40,386 bases of DNA from CS3-C152 sp964347025 (GTDB lineage Archaea; Aenigmatarchaeota; Aenigmatarchaeia; QMZP01; QMZT01), in NCBI GenBank assembly GCA_964347025.1, contig CAYFWU010000009.1, forward strand, positions 1 through 40,386. Reading direction: 5' to 3'. The translations under genes and the position numbers were made by a program. Of the stretch, positions 40,006 through 40,386 are shown in pieces. Position 1 is the first letter of the stretch. Every line of letters starts with the position of its first letter. The notes beneath the pieces were generated by a model, which worked only from the letters and a program-made list of their open reading frames with translations, had not been told where the DNA came from and made no database searches.

Positions 40006-40015
40006 TATTTATAAG
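40006..40015 (-). promoter_or_regulatory. TATA box of the 5S rRNA gene
   Basis: Minus-strand sequence TTATAAATAG lies 21-30 bases before the 5S 5' end, as expected for archaeal TBP/TFB promoters. It indicates an independent 5S transcription unit. Confidence 0.6.
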
Positions 40016-40043
40016 CTTTGTGTAGACCTTAGAAGTAATAGGT

Positions 40044-40127
40044 CTATTTGAGTAATATGATAATGATTGCCAAAATTAGCCCAAGAAGGTAGATTTTACT
40101 TTCGTGTTTTGCTATATCGAACCTCAT
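40044..40127 (-). CDS. Possible 27-residue single-helix membrane microprotein
   Basis: ATG at 40127 opens a 27-codon frame: charged MRFDIAKHESK, then a hydrophobic helix YLLGLILAIIIILLK, then TAG. A TATA-like TGTATATTATACT lies about 18-30 bases upstream, which would suit leaderless expression. The gap between the 5S gene and tRNA-Tyr is otherwise empty. Such a short frame could be chance; no homologue can be named. Confidence 0.4.
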   Translation of the reverse strand: MRFDIAKHESKIYLLGLILAIIIILLK

Positions 40128-40202
40128 GAGACCCCACTTTTTGAGTATAATATACAAGCCAAGGTATTTAAAACTCTTCTAAAAGAATTTTTGGAAAAGA
40201 AG

Positions 40203-40386
40203 TCCCGGGAGTGAGATTTCCAGATCCTTCCGGTTGCAGGAAGGGTTGAAACCCGCTGGTGGTTTCAACTTTTGAACTCACAACCTATCGGTTTCAGGCA
40301 AGCGAAAAGCGAGGCATTCAACAAACCGATATGGTTAGTTTTTATCACCATGCGCCCGCTACAGCCGATCGCTCTACCAGATTGAG
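40203..40386 (-). tRNA. tRNA-Tyr (GTA) with two introns, 5' end outside window
   Basis: Minus strand, truncated by about 10 nt at the right edge. Seen: D-stem end CTC...GAGC (GAGC at 40371-40374), anticodon stem ATCGG (40365-40369) with CCGAT (40287-40291), loop CTGTAG (anticodon GTA), variable AGGTT, T-stem GTGAG (40277-40281) with CTCAC (40211-40215), acceptor TCCCGGG (40204-40210), discriminator A (40203). G72 implies C1-G72, the archaeal tRNA-Tyr identity pair. Intron one: 66 nt after position 37 (40293-40358). Intron two: 54 nt within the T-loop (40217-40270), leaving TTCAAAT. Mature length would be about 74 nt. Confidence 0.85.
40217..40270 (-). other. T-loop intron (position 59/60) of tRNA-Tyr
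   Basis: The T-stem encloses 61 nt instead of 7. TTCA pairs with TGGA (four bp, one U-G wobble), leaving a 3-nt bulge AAA on the 5' side and AAT on the 3' side, the exact geometry cut by archaeal splicing endonuclease. Cleavage after the second bulge base leaves TTCAAA + T, the same T-loop as in tRNA-Pro and tRNA-Asp here. The intron itself folds into a perfect 9-bp hairpin (GTTGAAACC/GGTTTCAAC) and a 6-bp hairpin (CCTTCC/GGAAGG). Confidence 0.82.

Overview
This window comes from an archaeal chromosome. The evidence is archaeal/eukaryal-type ribosomal proteins (S4e, S8e, S19e, L18e, L30e, L31e, L37e, L39e), aIF1, aIF6, a two-KH NusA, EF-2 with its diphthamide histidine, Sm-like and PDCD5 proteins, an RNase P protein, TATA-box promoters placed for leaderless transcripts, and tRNA introns with bulge-helix-bulge features. 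Gene order is scrambled relative to textbook archaeal operons, and MetRS is of bacterial type. With the small accessory proteins this suggests an uncultivated, possibly DPANN-like lineage (Aenigmarchaeota or similar). That placement is a guess; the sequence proves only the domain.

Layout. 1-785 (-): start of a RecJ/GAN-like DHH nuclease, running off the left edge. 873-4048 (+): metG and an OBG/YchF GTPase. 4051-6478 (-): three unrecognised beta-rich proteins, one with a clear signal peptide, divergent from a TrmB-type regulator (6578-7735) across a perfect inverted repeat. 7736-10025: a cytoplasmic eight-bladed PQQ-type propeller, diphthine synthase and a small membrane protein. 10099-21350 (+): a large translation block (L4-L23-L2-S19-L22-S3-L29-aIF1, Rnp1, S17-L14-L24-S4e-L5-S14-S8, L30e-NusA-S12-S7, EF-2). 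L3 is missing at its head, and the second half of the spc operon (L6 to L15) is replaced by the tail of the rpo/str operon.

21400-28659: tRNA-Pro, a prepilin-type peptidase, and a large S-layer protein with a structured leader, converging on a surface-modification operon (GT2, membrane-anchored thioredoxin-like protein, GT-C transferase). 28678-38757: truD, a second propeller paralogue, the aIF6-L31e-L39e-PDCD5-S19e operon, an SPFH/coiled-coil protein, a DUF373 membrane protein, an MTA phosphorylase, L18e-L13-S9-S10, S8e, and the Sm-like/L37e pair. 38770-40386: an RNA-rich end with tRNA-Lys (66-nt intron), a possible PrimPol-like protein, tRNA-Asp, a free-standing 5S rRNA, a possible 27-residue membrane microprotein, and tRNA-Tyr.

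Most notable: the tRNA-Tyr gene appears to carry two introns, one at the usual anticodon site and a second, 54-nt one inside the T-loop (position 59/60) with a textbook four-bp helix and two three-nt bulges. Other good leads are the beta-rich protein trio with its regulator and operator, the paired cytoplasmic propellers, the bacterial-type MetRS, the PrimPol-like protein with a C-terminal clamp-binding-like motif, and the repeat architecture upstream of rps17.
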